A stretch of DNA of 64,000 nt from Pseudomonas sp. FP198 (GTDB taxonomy: Bacteria; Pseudomonadota; Gammaproteobacteria; Pseudomonadales; Pseudomonadaceae): contig NZ_CP117452.1 in the NCBI RefSeq assembly GCF_030687895.1, positions 3,861,501 through 3,925,500 on the forward strand, in the 5' to 3' direction. The number at the start of each line of letters is the position of its first letter. Within the stretch, counting starts at the first letter, position 1. The position numbers were made by a program, and so were the translations under genes. Below the pieces are notes generated by a model that was not told the DNA's origin, ran no database searches, and saw nothing but the letters and a program-made list of their open reading frames with translations. Below, in pieces: positions 17,732 through 27,968 of the stretch.

Positions 17732-18648
17732 AGACCGGCAGGCGCCGGCGGAACCACGATCGGTTCGATCGGCGTGGCGACGAACTTCGGCGTCGGCAGG
17801 CCCATCAGTTGCGCCAGCAGGTTGCCCAGGCGTGGACGCAGCTCCTGGCGGTGAATGATCATGTCGATGGCGCCGTGCTCAAGCAGGAACTCGCTGCGCT
17901 GGAAACCTTCCGGCAGTTTTTCCCGCACGGTCTGTTCGATCACGCGAGGGCCGGCAAAGCCGATCAGCGCTTTCGGCTCGCCGACGATCACGTCACCGAG
18001 CATCGCCAGGCTGGCGGAGACGCCGCCGTAGACCGGGTCGGTCAGTACCGAAATGAACGGAATGCCTTCTTCACGCAGACGCGCCAGCACCGCGGAGGTC
18101 TTGGCCATTTGCATCAGCGAGATCAGCGCTTCCTGCATCCGCGCACCGCCGGATGCGGCGAAGCAGATCATCGGGCAACGGTTTTCCAGGGCATGGTTGG
18201 CGGCGCGAACGAAGCGCTCGCCGACGATGGCGCCCATGGAACCGCCCATGAAGGAGAACTCGAACGCCGACACCACCACCGGCATGCCCAGCAGGGTGCC
18301 GCTCATGGACACCAGCGCGTCTTTTTCGCCGGTCTGTTTCTGGGCGGCGGTCAGGCGGTCCTTGTATTTCTTGCCGTCGCGGAATTTCAGGCGGTCCACG
18401 GGCTCCAGTTCGGCGCCCAGTTCAACACGGCCTTCGGCGTCGAGGAAAATATCGATACGGGCACGCGCGCCGATGCGCATGTGGTGGTTGCACTTGGGGC
18501 AAACGTCCAGGGTCTTTTCCAGCTCGGGGCGGTAAAGCACCGCTTCGCAGGATGGACATTTGTGCCACAGACCTTCAGGCACCGAGCTTTTCTTCACCTC
18601 GGAACGCATGATCGAAGGGATCAGTTTGTCTACCAACCAGTTGCTCAT
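17728..18648 (-). CDS. accD: Acetyl-CoA carboxylase, carboxyltransferase beta subunit
   Basis: The ATG at 18648 ([14 protein letters not shown]) gives 306 residues, the usual size. A four-Cys zinc ribbon (Cys31, Cys34, Cys50, Cys53) precedes the carboxyltransferase domain with [21 protein letters not shown] and [15 protein letters not shown] motifs (here [11 protein letters not shown]). With AccA it transfers carboxyl from biotin to acetyl-CoA to make malonyl-CoA for fatty acids. A 265-bp gap with no gene separates it from trpF. Confidence 0.95.
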   Translation of the reverse strand: MSNWLVDKLIPSIMRSEVKKSSVPEGLWHKCPSCEAVLYRPELEKTLDVCPKCNHHMRIGARARIDIFLDAEGRVELGAELEPVDRLKFRDGKKYKDRLTAAQKQTGEKDALVSMSGTLLGMPVVVSAFEFSFMGGSMGAIVGERFVRAANHALENRCPMICFAASGGARMQEALISLMQMAKTSAVLARLREEGIPFISVLTDPVYGGVSASLAMLGDVIVGEPKALIGFAGPRVIEQTVREKLPEGFQRSEFLLEHGAIDMIIHRQELRPRLGNLLAQLMGLPTPKFVATPIEPIVVPPAPAGL

Positions 18649-18913
18649 GCTTCTTTCTCCAGTACCGGCGGCCCGAACGCTCTGGTTCGCGGCCCCGCGT
18701 ATGCCCTTGAGCTCAAATTCATTGTGCGGCGAGGGTTGCGGACCGTCGCGGTCAGCGCGAAACATGACCTGCGTCCAGCCCCGCCATCCCCTGCCATCCC
18801 GACAACCGCTGCACGGCGATTGCCACTACGCTATCGGCCCGCCCGGAGGCGGCGCCTGCCTGCTTTGTACAGTGCAGGTATGGACGGCGGCAGTCTGCCA
18901 GCCGTCACATTGA

Positions 18914-19537
18914 CTACTGGCTGCTGCGCACAGCAGCCATGAATGCGCGAATCTTTGCCGGATCCTTGAGGCCCTTGGCCTGCTCCACGCCACCACTGAC
19001 GTCCACCGCATAGGGGCGGACCTGGGCAATGGCTGCCGCCACGTTGTCCGCCGTCAGGCCACCGGCAAGAATGATCGGCTTGGCAAGGCCTTGGGGGACC
19101 AGCGACCAGTCGAACGCTTCGCCGGTCCCGCCGGGAACGCCCTCGACGTAGGTGTCCAGCAAGATCCCGCTGGCACCGGCAAAGGCCTCGCAAGCCGCGG
19201 CAATGTCGTCGCCGGCCTTGACCCGCAGGGCCTTGATATAAGGGCGATGCCAGCCTTCACAATCGGCTGGCGTCTCGTCGCCATGAAACTGCAACAGCGC
19301 CAGCGGCACCGCATCGAGTATCTCGCCCAGCTCGCACCGGCTGGCGTTGACGAACAGACCGACCGGCGTCACGAATGGCGGCAAGGCCTGGATGATCGCC
19401 CTCGCCTGCTGCACCGTCACCGCCCGCGGACTCTTGGCGTAAAACACCAGCCCGATGGCGTCCGCCCCGGCCTCGACCGCCGCCAGCGCGTCCTCGACGC
19501 GAGTGATCCCGCATATCTTGCTGCGAACGACCGGCAT
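18914..19537 (-). CDS. trpF: Phosphoribosylanthranilate isomerase
   Basis: The start at 19537 ([13 protein letters not shown]) gives 207 residues, the family size; an ATG at 19564 in the same frame is also possible. KICGITR carries the catalytic Cys, and the end segments [10 protein letters not shown] and [15 protein letters not shown] hold the phosphate loops and catalytic Asp of this beta/alpha-barrel. It converts phosphoribosylanthranilate to CdRP in tryptophan synthesis. As usual in Pseudomonas it is separate from the other trp genes. Confidence 0.93.
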   Translation of the reverse strand: MPVVRSKICGITRVEDALAAVEAGADAIGLVFYAKSPRAVTVQQARAIIQALPPFVTPVGLFVNASRCELGEILDAVPLALLQFHGDETPADCEGWHRPYIKALRVKAGDDIAAACEAFAGASGILLDTYVEGVPGGTGEAFDWSLVPQGLAKPIILAGGLTADNVAAAIAQVRPYAVDVSGGVEQAKGLKDPAKIRAFMAAVRSSQ

Positions 19538-19600
19538 GCTGGTGAAAACCTCAGGCAATTCCATGAAAGTCCCGGATGGTAACAAATGCAACGGAAGGCG

Positions 19601-20425
19601 TCAGCCGTCGAGTTCCGAGAAGCCTGTCAGGAAATGCGGCCCGATGTAACGCTCCGGCAGTTCGAATTCATCGTGATATTCCACCTGCACCAGGTACAGG
19701 CCAAACGGATGCGCCGTGACGCCACCGGAACGACGGATGCGGCTTTCCAGCACTTCCTTGATCCACTCGACCGGTCGCTCGCCCGCGCCAATGGTCATCA
19801 ACACGCCGGCGATGTTGCGCACCATGTGATGCAGGAAGGCGCTGGCACGGATGTCGAGCACGATCATCTTGCCGTGACGGGTCACGCGCAAGTGATGCAG
19901 TTCCTTGATCGGCGACTTGGCCTGGCATTGGCCGGCGCGAAAGGCGCTGAAGTCATGGACGCCGACCAGATATTGCGCGGCCTCGGCCATGCGCTCGACG
20001 TCCAGCGGGCGGTGGTTCCAGGTGATTTCTTCGTTCAGGTGCGCCGGGCGGATCTGGTCGTTGTAGATCACATAGCGATAACGCCGGGCGATAGCCTTGA
20101 AGCGGGCATGGAAATGCGCCGGCATGGCCCTGGCCCAACTGACGCTGACATCGTGCGGCAAGTTGATATTGGCGCCCATGACCCAGGCCTTCATCGAGCG
20201 CTCGACCTGGGTATCGAAATGCACCACCTGCCCGCACGCGTGCACGCCGGCATCGGTACGCCCGGCGCAATGCAGCGACACGGGCGAGTCGGCGACTTTG
20301 GACAGGGCATTTTCAAGGGTTTCCTGCACCGTCAGGACGCCGGAGGCCTGACGCTGCCAGCCGCGATAGCGCGAGCCTTTGTATTCAACGCCCAGGGCGA
20401 TCCGGAAAAAGCCGTCGGCCGCCAT
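19601..20425 (-). CDS. truA: tRNA pseudouridine(38-40) synthase
   Basis: The ATG at 20425 (MAADGFFRIALGVEYKG) gives 274 residues; upstream TTG codons lack ribosome binding sites. The catalytic Asp is in CAGRTDAGVHA, and SLVRNIAG-type residues (here HHMVRNIAGVLM) bind tRNA. The enzyme modifies positions 38-40 of the anticodon arm. Its place between fimV and trpF is the standard Pseudomonas order. Confidence 0.93.
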   Translation of the reverse strand: MAADGFFRIALGVEYKGSRYRGWQRQASGVLTVQETLENALSKVADSPVSLHCAGRTDAGVHACGQVVHFDTQVERSMKAWVMGANINLPHDVSVSWARAMPAHFHARFKAIARRYRYVIYNDQIRPAHLNEEITWNHRPLDVERMAEAAQYLVGVHDFSAFRAGQCQAKSPIKELHHLRVTRHGKMIVLDIRASAFLHHMVRNIAGVLMTIGAGERPVEWIKEVLESRIRRSGGVTAHPFGLYLVQVEYHDEFELPERYIGPHFLTGFSELDG

Positions 20426-20551
20426 TTCTGCGGCCGGGTTGTCTATGTTTGCCAAGGAATTACAGCCTGCTGAGGTACGCAAAGGCGGGCATTATAAGGC
20501 CGGTGAGGCGCGATGCCAGTGCAACCGGTGGTTCTGCGCTGGAACTACTGG

Positions 20552-20632
20552 CGCTTTCGCGAGCAGGCTCGCTCCCACATTGTTTTGCGGCGCTCAGAGA
20601 ACCCTGTGGGAGCGAGCCTGCTCGCGAAAGCG
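20552..20632. repeat. Paired REP elements (BIME-like)
   Basis: GCTTTCGCGAGCAGGCTCGC and its reverse complement form, GTGGGAGCGAGCCTGCTCGC, face each other with about 30 bp between them, between truA and fimV. Confidence 0.9.
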
Positions 20633-20662
20633 TCAGCCCAGACACATCCAATCCCCTGCAAA

Positions 20663-20698
20663 CAAAAACGGCAGCCTCACCGGCTGCCGTTGTTGTTT
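20663..20698 (-). terminator. fimV terminator
   Basis: ACGGCAGCC-GGTGA-GGCTGCCGT is followed by TTTTTG on the minus strand, 12 bp after the fimV stop. Confidence 0.85.
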
Positions 20699-20709
20699 AA
20701 CCCATCACC

Positions 20710-23292
20710 TCAAGCCAGGCGCGACAACATTTCCTGCGCTTCACTCTTCTGCGTGGCATCGCCTTCGTTGAGGACTTCGCCGAGGATATCCCGGGCGCCG
20801 TCGTCGTCGCCCATGTCGATATAGGCCTGGGCCAGATCGAGCTTGGTCGCCACTTCGTTGGTGCCGCTGAGGAAGTCGAAATCCGGCTCGTCGTCAGCAG
20901 TTGCCAAGGCATCATCGGCCGTGAAGGTCGGTTGGCCGAGGCTGTCGGACAAACGATCCAGCTCGGCGTTGACATCGTCCAGCTCGGATTCGAAGGCATC
21001 CTTGGGCTGGTCATGGGCATCCATTTCGTCCGCCAGGGACAGGTCGAAATCCGCCGGCAGCTCAAGATCGTCGGCCGGGGTGTCGTTCAGGGCTGGCGTT
21101 TCGGCAGCCGGGACGTCCAGGCCCTTGAGGTCATCCTCCAGATCCAGCAGGAAGTCTTCATCCTCCAGCGCGGGTGCCGGCGCATCGGCGCCCAGGTCCA
21201 GGTCGAACTCCGACAGGTCGTCGAGGCTTTCGTTGGCCTCGGTCTGCTGCTTGAGCACCGACTCGAAACTCAGGTCATCGTCTTCCGGAAACGCGTCCAG
21301 CTCGTTGAGCGGCTCGGGTGCCGGCGCTGCGGGCGTCGTATCAAAGTCGTCCAGGCTCAGGTCAAAAGCGTTGTCGAGCTCTTCATCGGTCGCCGGCTTG
21401 TCTTCCAGCAGTTCCTTGACGTACTGCGCATCCAGTTCGGCAGCCACGGCTGCGGCCGCCAGGCCTGCGCCAGCGGCGACCGCCATGGCCGGGAAACGGC
21501 TCTTGAGTTGTTCGACCTGGGCGTAGTTCTCACCATTGGCCACCAGTTGGCGTTCCTGGGCAACAAAGGCGTCTCGATCGCCCTGTTGACCGTAGACCTC
21601 CATCAATTTCAGGCGCAGGTCACTGCGCTGCGGCTCGGCCTTGATGCCTTGCTCCAGCAGATCGGCCGCCTGGTTCAAACGACCGCGATCGATGTGCGAC
21701 TGGGCCTGAGGCAGCACGTCGTCGGAACGATCGGCGGCCGGGGCCACCAACGGGGCGGCAATGGGCGGCGTGACAATCACCGGCGCAATCACCGGAGCCG
21801 GCTTGGGCACTGGCGCCGGGGCTGGCTTGGGTTCGAGTTTTACGCTGGGTGGTGGAACCTCAATGCCCTCGAAGCTGCTCGGGGGCAGATCGAGCTCCGG
21901 GGAGAAGTCGGCCTCCTCCTCGAGGGCTCGGGCCATGCGCAGATGTTTCTCGGCTTCCTGCTGGGCCTTGCGACGACGGGCAAGCAGCAACAGAAGCAGC
22001 AACAGGATCAACGCGCCGCCGCCAATCAGTCCCAGGAGGATCGGATTGGTCAACAGGTCGTTGTATTTCTTTTCATCGGAAGCGGCAGGTGTCGGCTCGA
22101 CCGGTGCGGCGGGCGGCGTCGCTTCCGGAGCGGCCTCGGGTGCGGGTGCTGGCACCGGTGGCTGTGCCGTCGGCGCCGGGGTCAGCTCGGCCGACATCGT
22201 CGGGGTCGACTCGCCCGCGGGTGGGACAGCAGCGCCATCAGCCTGCATTTTCGCCAGCTGGTTGTTCTTCAGCTCGATCAGGCGCTGCAGCTTGTCCAGT
22301 TGGCTCTGCAGATCGGCCATGCGGCTTTTCAGTTCTTCGTTGTCGCGGCGAGCCGCATCGAGGCTTTCCTGGGTCACTGCAAGCTGATTGCTCAGTGCCT
22401 GGGCATCCCCGGCCGGCCCTTTGCCCTTGGCGCCGGCCTTCGCCGACTCGGCGGAAACCAGGCTCAGGTTGTCGCGCGCGGCGGCCTGGGCTGGCGCGCC
22501 CTCGGCAGCGCCCCGCTTGGTCGCGTCCAACTGTTGCCGGCCGTTACCCGCCACACCCCGACGCCCCTGGCGCCAGGCGGCGTTCTGTGCAGCCACTTCG
22601 GCGATGGCCTGGGGTTGCGGCAGCGCCGTGCTTTGCACCGGATCCGGCAGGCGCAACACCTGGCCGGTCTTGAGCAGGTTGATATTGCCGTTGATGAAGG
22701 CGTTCGGGTTCAGCGCCTGAATCGCCAGCATGGTTTGTTGCACCGAGCCACCATTGCGCACCTTGGCGGCGATTTCCCACAGGGTGTCGCGCGGCGTGGT
22801 GGTGTATTGGGACGGCTTGGTGGCCCCGGTGACCGGTGTGGAAACCGCTTGGGACGGCTTCGCCCGCGCAGCATCGGCGGCCTGCGGCGAGAATTTGGAC
22901 GGATCGAGCAGCACGCTGTAGTCGCGCAGCAAGCGGCCGTTGGGCCACATCACCTGCACCAGGAACTTGACCATCGGCTCGGACAGCGGCCGGCTGGACG
23001 TCACCCGCAGGACACTGCGGCCGTTGGCGTTGATCACCGGGGTGAAGCTCAGGTCATTGAGGAAGGCTTGGCGGTCGATGCCCGCCTTGGCGAACTCTTC
23101 GGGGGGAGCCAGGCTCGGCACGACTTCGGCGGCGGTCAGTTGCTGGACATCGAGCAGCTCGATCTCGGCGACCAAAGGCTGGTTCGGCGGCGACTTCAGG
23201 GTCAACTCCCCGAGCCCGAGCGCTTGCGCCATACCGGAGGACAGCGCCGAGGCGGCCGCTATTGCTAACACCAGTTTGCGAACTTGAACCAT
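20710..23292 (-). CDS. fimV: FimV, LysM and TPR polar hub protein
   Basis: The ATG at 23292 (MVQVRKLVLAIAAASALSSG) begins an export signal and gives 860 residues. In order: a FimV N-terminal domain (25-130), a LysM peptidoglycan-binding motif (about 160-215, YTTTPRDTLWEIAAKV), a coiled coil (about 290-350), one membrane helix (LIGGGALILLLLLLLLARR, about 420-440), a long acidic cytoplasmic part with repeated Asp/Leu stretches, and the FimV C-terminal TPR-like domain (DLAQAYIDMGDDDGARDIL). It organises the pole for type IV pili and c-di-GMP/cAMP signalling. Confidence 0.93.
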   Translation of the reverse strand: MVQVRKLVLAIAAASALSSGMAQALGLGELTLKSPPNQPLVAEIELLDVQQLTAAEVVPSLAPPEEFAKAGIDRQAFLNDLSFTPVINANGRSVLRVTSSRPLSEPMVKFLVQVMWPNGRLLRDYSVLLDPSKFSPQAADAARAKPSQAVSTPVTGATKPSQYTTTPRDTLWEIAAKVRNGGSVQQTMLAIQALNPNAFINGNINLLKTGQVLRLPDPVQSTALPQPQAIAEVAAQNAAWRQGRRGVAGNGRQQLDATKRGAAEGAPAQAAARDNLSLVSAESAKAGAKGKGPAGDAQALSNQLAVTQESLDAARRDNEELKSRMADLQSQLDKLQRLIELKNNQLAKMQADGAAVPPAGESTPTMSAELTPAPTAQPPVPAPAPEAAPEATPPAAPVEPTPAASDEKKYNDLLTNPILLGLIGGGALILLLLLLLLARRRKAQQEAEKHLRMARALEEEADFSPELDLPPSSFEGIEVPPPSVKLEPKPAPAPVPKPAPVIAPVIVTPPIAAPLVAPAADRSDDVLPQAQSHIDRGRLNQAADLLEQGIKAEPQRSDLRLKLMEVYGQQGDRDAFVAQERQLVANGENYAQVEQLKSRFPAMAVAAGAGLAAAAVAAELDAQYVKELLEDKPATDEELDNAFDLSLDDFDTTPAAPAPEPLNELDAFPEDDDLSFESVLKQQTEANESLDDLSEFDLDLGADAPAPALEDEDFLLDLEDDLKGLDVPAAETPALNDTPADDLELPADFDLSLADEMDAHDQPKDAFESELDDVNAELDRLSDSLGQPTFTADDALATADDEPDFDFLSGTNEVATKLDLAQAYIDMGDDDGARDILGEVLNEGDATQKSEAQEMLSRLA

Positions 23293-23500
23293 AGCCTCTT
23301 CCTTTGTTTGAACATTCCTCGGCCAGCGAGAAGGTGTTGATGCCGCTGCCGTAAGGCATTGCGCGCAGCCCCGAAGCGACGGCGCGCGCGATCGTTTCAC
23401 TCATGCCCGAGGACGCCCCGGGGAGGAGGTTCGCCTTCAGCACTCTGGCCAAGCATAGCGCCCAGCTAGACTCATTCGACAAATTGTTGCCAAGTATCTT

Positions 23501-24511
23501 TTACAGCAAGTCTTTTATCAACAACTCAGCCACCTGCACGGCATTGAGCGCCGCGCCCTTGCGCACGTTATCCGACGTCAGCCACAGATTCAGTTCCGCC
23601 GGATCGTCCACGCCACCGCGCACGCGCCCGACATAAACCACATCCTGGCCGACCGCATCGCCCACCGGCGTCGGGTAATCGCCCGCCTCCACCAGCTCAA
23701 TGCCGGGCGCCGCCTCCAGGGCTGCGTTGACCTTCGCCAGGTCAACGGCGCTCGCGGACTGTACGGTCACGCTAAAGCTATCGCCGAAAAACACCGGCGC
23801 TTGAATGCAAGTGACGGAAATCTTTAACAAAGGTTGCGCAAGCACTTGGCGCAGCTCGCGGACCAGGCGCTTCTCCAGCAGCGTATGACCCTGCTCATCC
23901 GGGACACCGACCTGGGCCAGCAGGTTGAACGCCATCTGCCGATCGAAGAATTTCGGCTCCAGCGGACGGGCATTGAGCAACTCGGCGGTCTGGCGCGCCA
24001 ACTCGCTCACCGCTGCGCGCCCCTGGGCGGAGACGGCGAGGCTGGCGGTCAGGCTGATGCGTTGCAGGTCCAGGCATTCGCGCAGCGGCGCCAGTACCAC
24101 GGCGAGCGCGGTGGCCGAGGCGCTGGGGCTGCTGACCTGGAAGGGTTTGCCCAGGCCGGCCAGCAACTCGGCGTTGGCCTCTGGCACGATCTGCGGCGCC
24201 TGTTCCGGCGGCAGCGCGCCGGAGAGGTCGATCAGCGCGCAACCGGCGGCCGTGGCGCGCGGGGCAAAACTCAGGGTGACCGCCGGGCCGGCGGCGAAGA
24301 ACACCAGTTGGACCTTGGCGAAATCGAATTCATCGACCTCGCGTACCCGCACGTTCTTGCCGCGAAACATTACCGAGCTCCCCGCCGACTCGCTGCTCGC
24401 CAGCAGGTGCAGGGTGCCGATCGGGAAATTTCGCTCTTCGAGAATCTGCACCAGGGTTTCGCCGACAGTACCGGTGGCGCCGATCACGGCAATATCAAAG
24501 GACTGGCTCAT
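23501..24511 (-). CDS. usg: Asd paralogue without the catalytic cysteine (Usg-like)
   Basis: A 336-residue protein with the aspartate-semialdehyde dehydrogenase fold: a Rossmann start (IAVIGATGTVGETLVQILEE) and an aligned dimerisation domain. Where active enzymes have PNCST it reads SPSASA, so the catalytic Cys is Ala; the enzyme should not form the thioester. Usg proteins of E. coli and Pseudomonas show the same loss and have no proven activity. It lies 250 bp downstream of the true asd gene, likely from an old duplication. Confidence 0.8.
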   Translation of the reverse strand: MSQSFDIAVIGATGTVGETLVQILEERNFPIGTLHLLASSESAGSSVMFRGKNVRVREVDEFDFAKVQLVFFAAGPAVTLSFAPRATAAGCALIDLSGALPPEQAPQIVPEANAELLAGLGKPFQVSSPSASATALAVVLAPLRECLDLQRISLTASLAVSAQGRAAVSELARQTAELLNARPLEPKFFDRQMAFNLLAQVGVPDEQGHTLLEKRLVRELRQVLAQPLLKISVTCIQAPVFFGDSFSVTVQSASAVDLAKVNAALEAAPGIELVEAGDYPTPVGDAVGQDVVYVGRVRGGVDDPAELNLWLTSDNVRKGAALNAVQVAELLIKDLL

Positions 24512-24593
24512 GGGTCTACCTCAGGTAAAACGTGGGGAGCGGCACTTTACCGGGTGGTGGGTAGGCAAGCAATTGCGGTGCCTGGAATGACCC

Positions 24594-24668
24594 TTTCGCG
24601 AGCAGGCTCGCACACGGGTTTTGTGTTCTACAGAGATCCCATGTGGGAGCGAGCCTGCTCGCGAAGAG
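24594..24668. repeat. Paired REP elements
   Basis: TTTCGCGAGCAGGCTCGC and GTGGGAGCGAGCCTGCTCGC face each other between the usg-like gene and asd. Confidence 0.85.
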
Positions 24669-24708
24669 GCCGGGTCAGATACCCCAACACCTCAGCGCTG
24701 TTTTCCAA

Positions 24709-24743
24709 TAAAAAACCCGCACCTCTCGCAAGGCACGGGTTCT
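24709..24743 (-). terminator. asd terminator
   Basis: AACCCGTGCC-TTGCGAGA-GGTGCGGGTT is followed by TTTTATT on the minus strand, just past the asd stop. Confidence 0.85.
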
Positions 24744-24760
24744 TCAACAGCAGCAACCGA

Positions 24761-25873
24761 TCACCGCTCGAGCAGGATCCGCAGCATCCGCCGCAGCGGC
24801 TCGGCCGCGCCCCACAGCAGTTGGTCGCCGACGGTGAAAGCACCGACGAACTGCGAGCCCATGTTCAGTTTGCGCAGGCGGCCCACCGGCACGTTCAGGG
24901 TGCCGGTGACCTTGGTCGGGCTCAGCTCTTGAATGCTGGTTTCGCGGTTGTTCGGCACCAGCTTGACCCAAGGGTTGTGCTGGCTGATCAACCCTTCGAT
25001 GTCGGCGATCGGCACGTCCTTGTTCAGCTTGATGGTCAGCGCCTGGCTATGGCAACGCATGGCGCCGATGCGCACGCAGATGCCGTCCACCGGGATCGGG
25101 CTCTTGAAGCGACCGAGGATCTTGTTGGTTTCGGCCTGGGCCTTCCACTCTTCACGGCTCTGGCCGTTAGGCAGTTCCTTGTCGATCCACGGGATCAGGC
25201 TGCCAGCCAGCGGCACGCCGAAGTTCTCGGTCGGATAGGCATCGCTGCGCATCGCCTCGGCGACCTTGCGGTCGATGTCGAGGATGGCGCTGGCCGGGTT
25301 GGCCAGGTCATCGGCGACAGCGGCGTGGGTCGCGCCCATCTGCTTGATCAGTTCGCGCATGTTCTGCGCGCCGGCACCGGAAGCCGCCTGATAGGTCATG
25401 GCGCTCATCCATTCCACCAGACCAGCCTCGAACAGGCCGCCCAGGCCCATCAGCATCAGGCTGACGGTGCAGTTGCCGCCGATGTAGTTCTTGGTGCCCG
25501 CGTCCAGTTGCTGGTCGATGACCTTGCGGTTGACCGGGTCGAGGATGATCACCGCGTCGTCCTGCATGCGCAGGCTGGAAGCGGCGTCGATCCAGTAACC
25601 CTGCCAGCCGGCTTCACGCAGCTTGGGGAACACTTCGCTGGTGTAGTCGCCGCCCTGGCAGGTCAGGATCACGTCGAGGCTCTTGAGCTCTTCGATGCTG
25701 TAGGCATCCTTGAGCACACCGGTGTCCTTGCCCACGGACGGGCCTTGGCCACCGACGTTGGAGGTGGTGAAAAACACCGGCTCAATGAGATCGAAATCCT
25801 GCTCTTCCAGCATCCGCTGCATGAGCACGGAACCGACCATGCCGCGCCAACCGATCAGACCTACACGTTTCAT
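24761..25873 (-). CDS. asd: Aspartate-semialdehyde dehydrogenase
   Basis: The ATG at 25873 ([15 protein letters not shown]) gives 370 residues, typical of the gamma-proteobacterial type. The nucleotide loop GWRGMVGS is at residues 8-15 and the catalytic Cys135 is in GGNCTVSLM. It reduces aspartyl phosphate to the semialdehyde, the branch point to lysine, methionine, threonine and isoleucine. It follows leuB at 54 bp in the same direction. Confidence 0.95.
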   Translation of the reverse strand: MKRVGLIGWRGMVGSVLMQRMLEEQDFDLIEPVFFTTSNVGGQGPSVGKDTGVLKDAYSIEELKSLDVILTCQGGDYTSEVFPKLREAGWQGYWIDAASSLRMQDDAVIILDPVNRKVIDQQLDAGTKNYIGGNCTVSLMLMGLGGLFEAGLVEWMSAMTYQAASGAGAQNMRELIKQMGATHAAVADDLANPASAILDIDRKVAEAMRSDAYPTENFGVPLAGSLIPWIDKELPNGQSREEWKAQAETNKILGRFKSPIPVDGICVRIGAMRCHSQALTIKLNKDVPIADIEGLISQHNPWVKLVPNNRETSIQELSPTKVTGTLNVPVGRLRKLNMGSQFVGAFTVGDQLLWGAAEPLRRMLRILLER

Positions 25874-25927
25874 CGCAACTACACCTATACAAAAGTGGGC
25901 CACCGTCGAAGCAGTGGGCCCGAAAGA

Positions 25928-27008
25928 TTACAGATTCCGCAGCGCGGCGACTACTGCATCGCCCATTTGCTGCGTACCGACCTTGGTGCAACCTTGTGAC
26001 CAGATGTCACCGGTGCGCAAGCCCTGGTCCAGGACCACGCTGACGGCTTTTTCAATCGCGTCGGCGGCATCGTTCAAGTTGAAGCTGTAGCGCAGCATCA
26101 TCGACACCGACAGGATGGTCGCCAACGGGTTGGCAATGCCCTGCCCGGCGATGTCCGGCGCCGAACCGTGGCACGGCTCGTACATGCCCTTGTTATTGGC
26201 ATCCAGGGAGGCCGACGGCAGCATGCCGATGGAACCGGTGAGCATCGACGCTTCGTCGGACAGGATGTCGCCGAACATGTTGTCGGTGACGATCACGTCG
26301 AACTGCTTCGGCGCGCGCACCAGTTGCATCGCGGCGTTGTCGACGTACATGTGGCTCAGCTCGATGTCCGGGTAATCCTTGGCCACCTGCTCGACCACTT
26401 CGCGCCACAGTTGGCTGGAAGCGAGCACGTTGGCCTTGTCCACCGAGCACAGCTTCTTGCCACGCACGCGGGCCATGTCGAAGCCGACCCGGGCGATACG
26501 GCGGATTTCGCTTTCGCTGTACGGCAGGGTGTCGTAGGCCTGGCGCTCGCCGTTTTCCAGCTCACGGGTACCGCGCGGGGCACCGAAGTAGATACCGCCG
26601 GTCAGCTCGCGAACGATGAGGATGTCCAGGCCGGAGACGATTTCCGGCTTCAGGCTCGATGCATCGGCCAGTTGCGGATAAAGGATCGCCGGACGCAGGT
26701 TGCCGAACAGGCCCAGTTGCGCGCGGATCTTCAGCAGCCCGCGCTCGGGGCGGATGTCGCGTTCGATCTTGTCCCATTTCGGCCCGCCCACGGCGCCCAG
26801 CAGCACGGCATCGGCGGCACGGGCCCGGTCCAGGGTTTCATCAGCCAGCGGCACGCCGCTTGTCGATGGCGGCGCCACCGATCACGTCGTGGCTGAGTTC
26901 GAAACCCAGGCCGTACTTGGCGTTCGCCAGCTCCAGGACCTTGACCGCCTCGGCCATGATTTCCGGGCCGATGCCATCACCTGGGAGAATCAGAATCTGC
27001 TTGCTCAT
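25928..27008 (-). pseudogene. leuB: 3-isopropylmalate dehydrogenase, frameshifted
   Basis: The minus-strand frame from ATG 27008 reads [20 protein letters not shown] and continues to IDK near 26858-26860, then runs into a stop after RRAAG. In the next frame it goes on as [28 protein letters not shown] to a normal end (...VVAALRNL). Adding two bases at 26859-26860 (AAG-CAC-GGC is expected, AAGCGGC is seen) gives a 360-residue LeuB, the exact family length. All other signatures (GDIWSDEASM-type [27 protein letters not shown]) are intact. LeuB makes the third step of leucine synthesis. A true mutation would block it; a sequencing error is as likely. Confidence 0.85.
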
Positions 27009-27056
27009 GCTTTCCTCGTTAACTGTCGGCGCCCTTGGGCTAGCCGGGAAAAAATG

Positions 27057-27821
27057 CTATCGCTCGGCCCACAGCACCAGTACATCCGTACTGAACGAAC
27101 CATCGGCCTCAATCTGAAAATATTCACGCACTTCATCGCCCATCGAGCGCTGCAGCTCGAGAATCGCCGCCCGCATTACCTCCGGGGTACGCATGCGCTC
27201 GACCCACGAACGGTATTCCAGGCGCAGACGCTGGCGCGAGGTGCTACGAGTGTGCAGCCCCGCGTCGCTGATTTGCTGCAACCACTCGGCGGCCGAATAG
27301 TCGCGCACATGACTGGTGTCCCGCAGCACTTCGACGCTTTGCAGGTAGGTATCGAGCAGCGGCATGCCCGGCGACAGGATATCAATGAACGCCGCTACGC
27401 CGCCCGGCTTGAGCACCCGGCGCACTTCCCGCAACGCCAGGCCCAGGTCACTCCAATGATGCGCCGAATAGCGGCTGAACACGAAGTCGAACTCACCGTC
27501 GGCGAACGGCAGCCGCTCGGCGGCGCCACGTACCGTGCCGATATTGCCCAGGCCACGCTCGGCCGCCGCCGCGGCAACCACGTCGAGCATCTGCTGGGAC
27601 AGGTCGTAGGCCACCACTTCACCGGCCAGCGGCGCCACATGGAAACTTACATGCCCGGCGCCACAGCCCAGGTCCAGCACACGGGCATTGGCGTGACCGG
27701 CGAGCTCGGCCTGCAGCAGGGCAAATTCGGCGCCCTGGGCGTGCACGGCGCTGCTCAGGTAGGCCGAGGCCTGTTCGCCGAATTGCTTTTGTACGACTTG
27801 GCTGTGGGCGGTGCTGGTCAT
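27057..27821 (-). CDS. Class I SAM-dependent methyltransferase
   Basis: A 254-residue protein with the SAM-binding loop VLDLGCGAGH at residues 48-57, an acidic residue ending strand 2 (VVAYDLS), and post-motif segments AERLPFADGEFDFVFSRYSAHHW and LREVRRVLKPGG, typical of the UbiE/Methyltransf_11 group. Its substrate is unknown. Sitting between leuB and leuD is common in Pseudomonas and does not show a role in leucine synthesis. Confidence 0.85.
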   Translation of the reverse strand: MTSTAHSQVVQKQFGEQASAYLSSAVHAQGAEFALLQAELAGHANARVLDLGCGAGHVSFHVAPLAGEVVAYDLSQQMLDVVAAAAAERGLGNIGTVRGAAERLPFADGEFDFVFSRYSAHHWSDLGLALREVRRVLKPGGVAAFIDILSPGMPLLDTYLQSVEVLRDTSHVRDYSAAEWLQQISDAGLHTRSTSRQRLRLEYRSWVERMRTPEVMRAAILELQRSMGDEVREYFQIEADGSFSTDVLVLWAER

Positions 27822-27867
27822 GGGGACTTCCTTTTGGGCTGTAGCCTTGTGGTGTCAGCACCGCCGT

Positions 27868-27939
27868 CTTCGCGAGCGGGCTCGCTCCCACACTGGATTT
27901 GCGCCATCCCTGTGGGAGCGAGCCGGCTCGCGAAGAGGC
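27868..27939. repeat. Paired REP elements
   Basis: CTTCGCGAGCGGGCTCGCTC and GGGAGCGAGCCGGCTCGCGA face each other between leuD and the methyltransferase gene. Confidence 0.85.
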
Positions 27940-27968
27940 CAGCACTGACTACATCAACCTCACATCAA

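Noticed and set aside
20932..23268. 778-codon plus-strand open frame across fimV
   Set aside because: It is antisense to a well-recognised gene; the high GC content of the third codon positions removes stops from the opposite strand. The product is low-complexity (Gln, Arg, Gly, His) with no known family.
23834..25999. 721-codon plus-strand frame across the asd genes
   Set aside because: Antisense to usg-like and asd genes, made long by GC bias; residues are rich in His, Gln and Arg and no domain is recognised.
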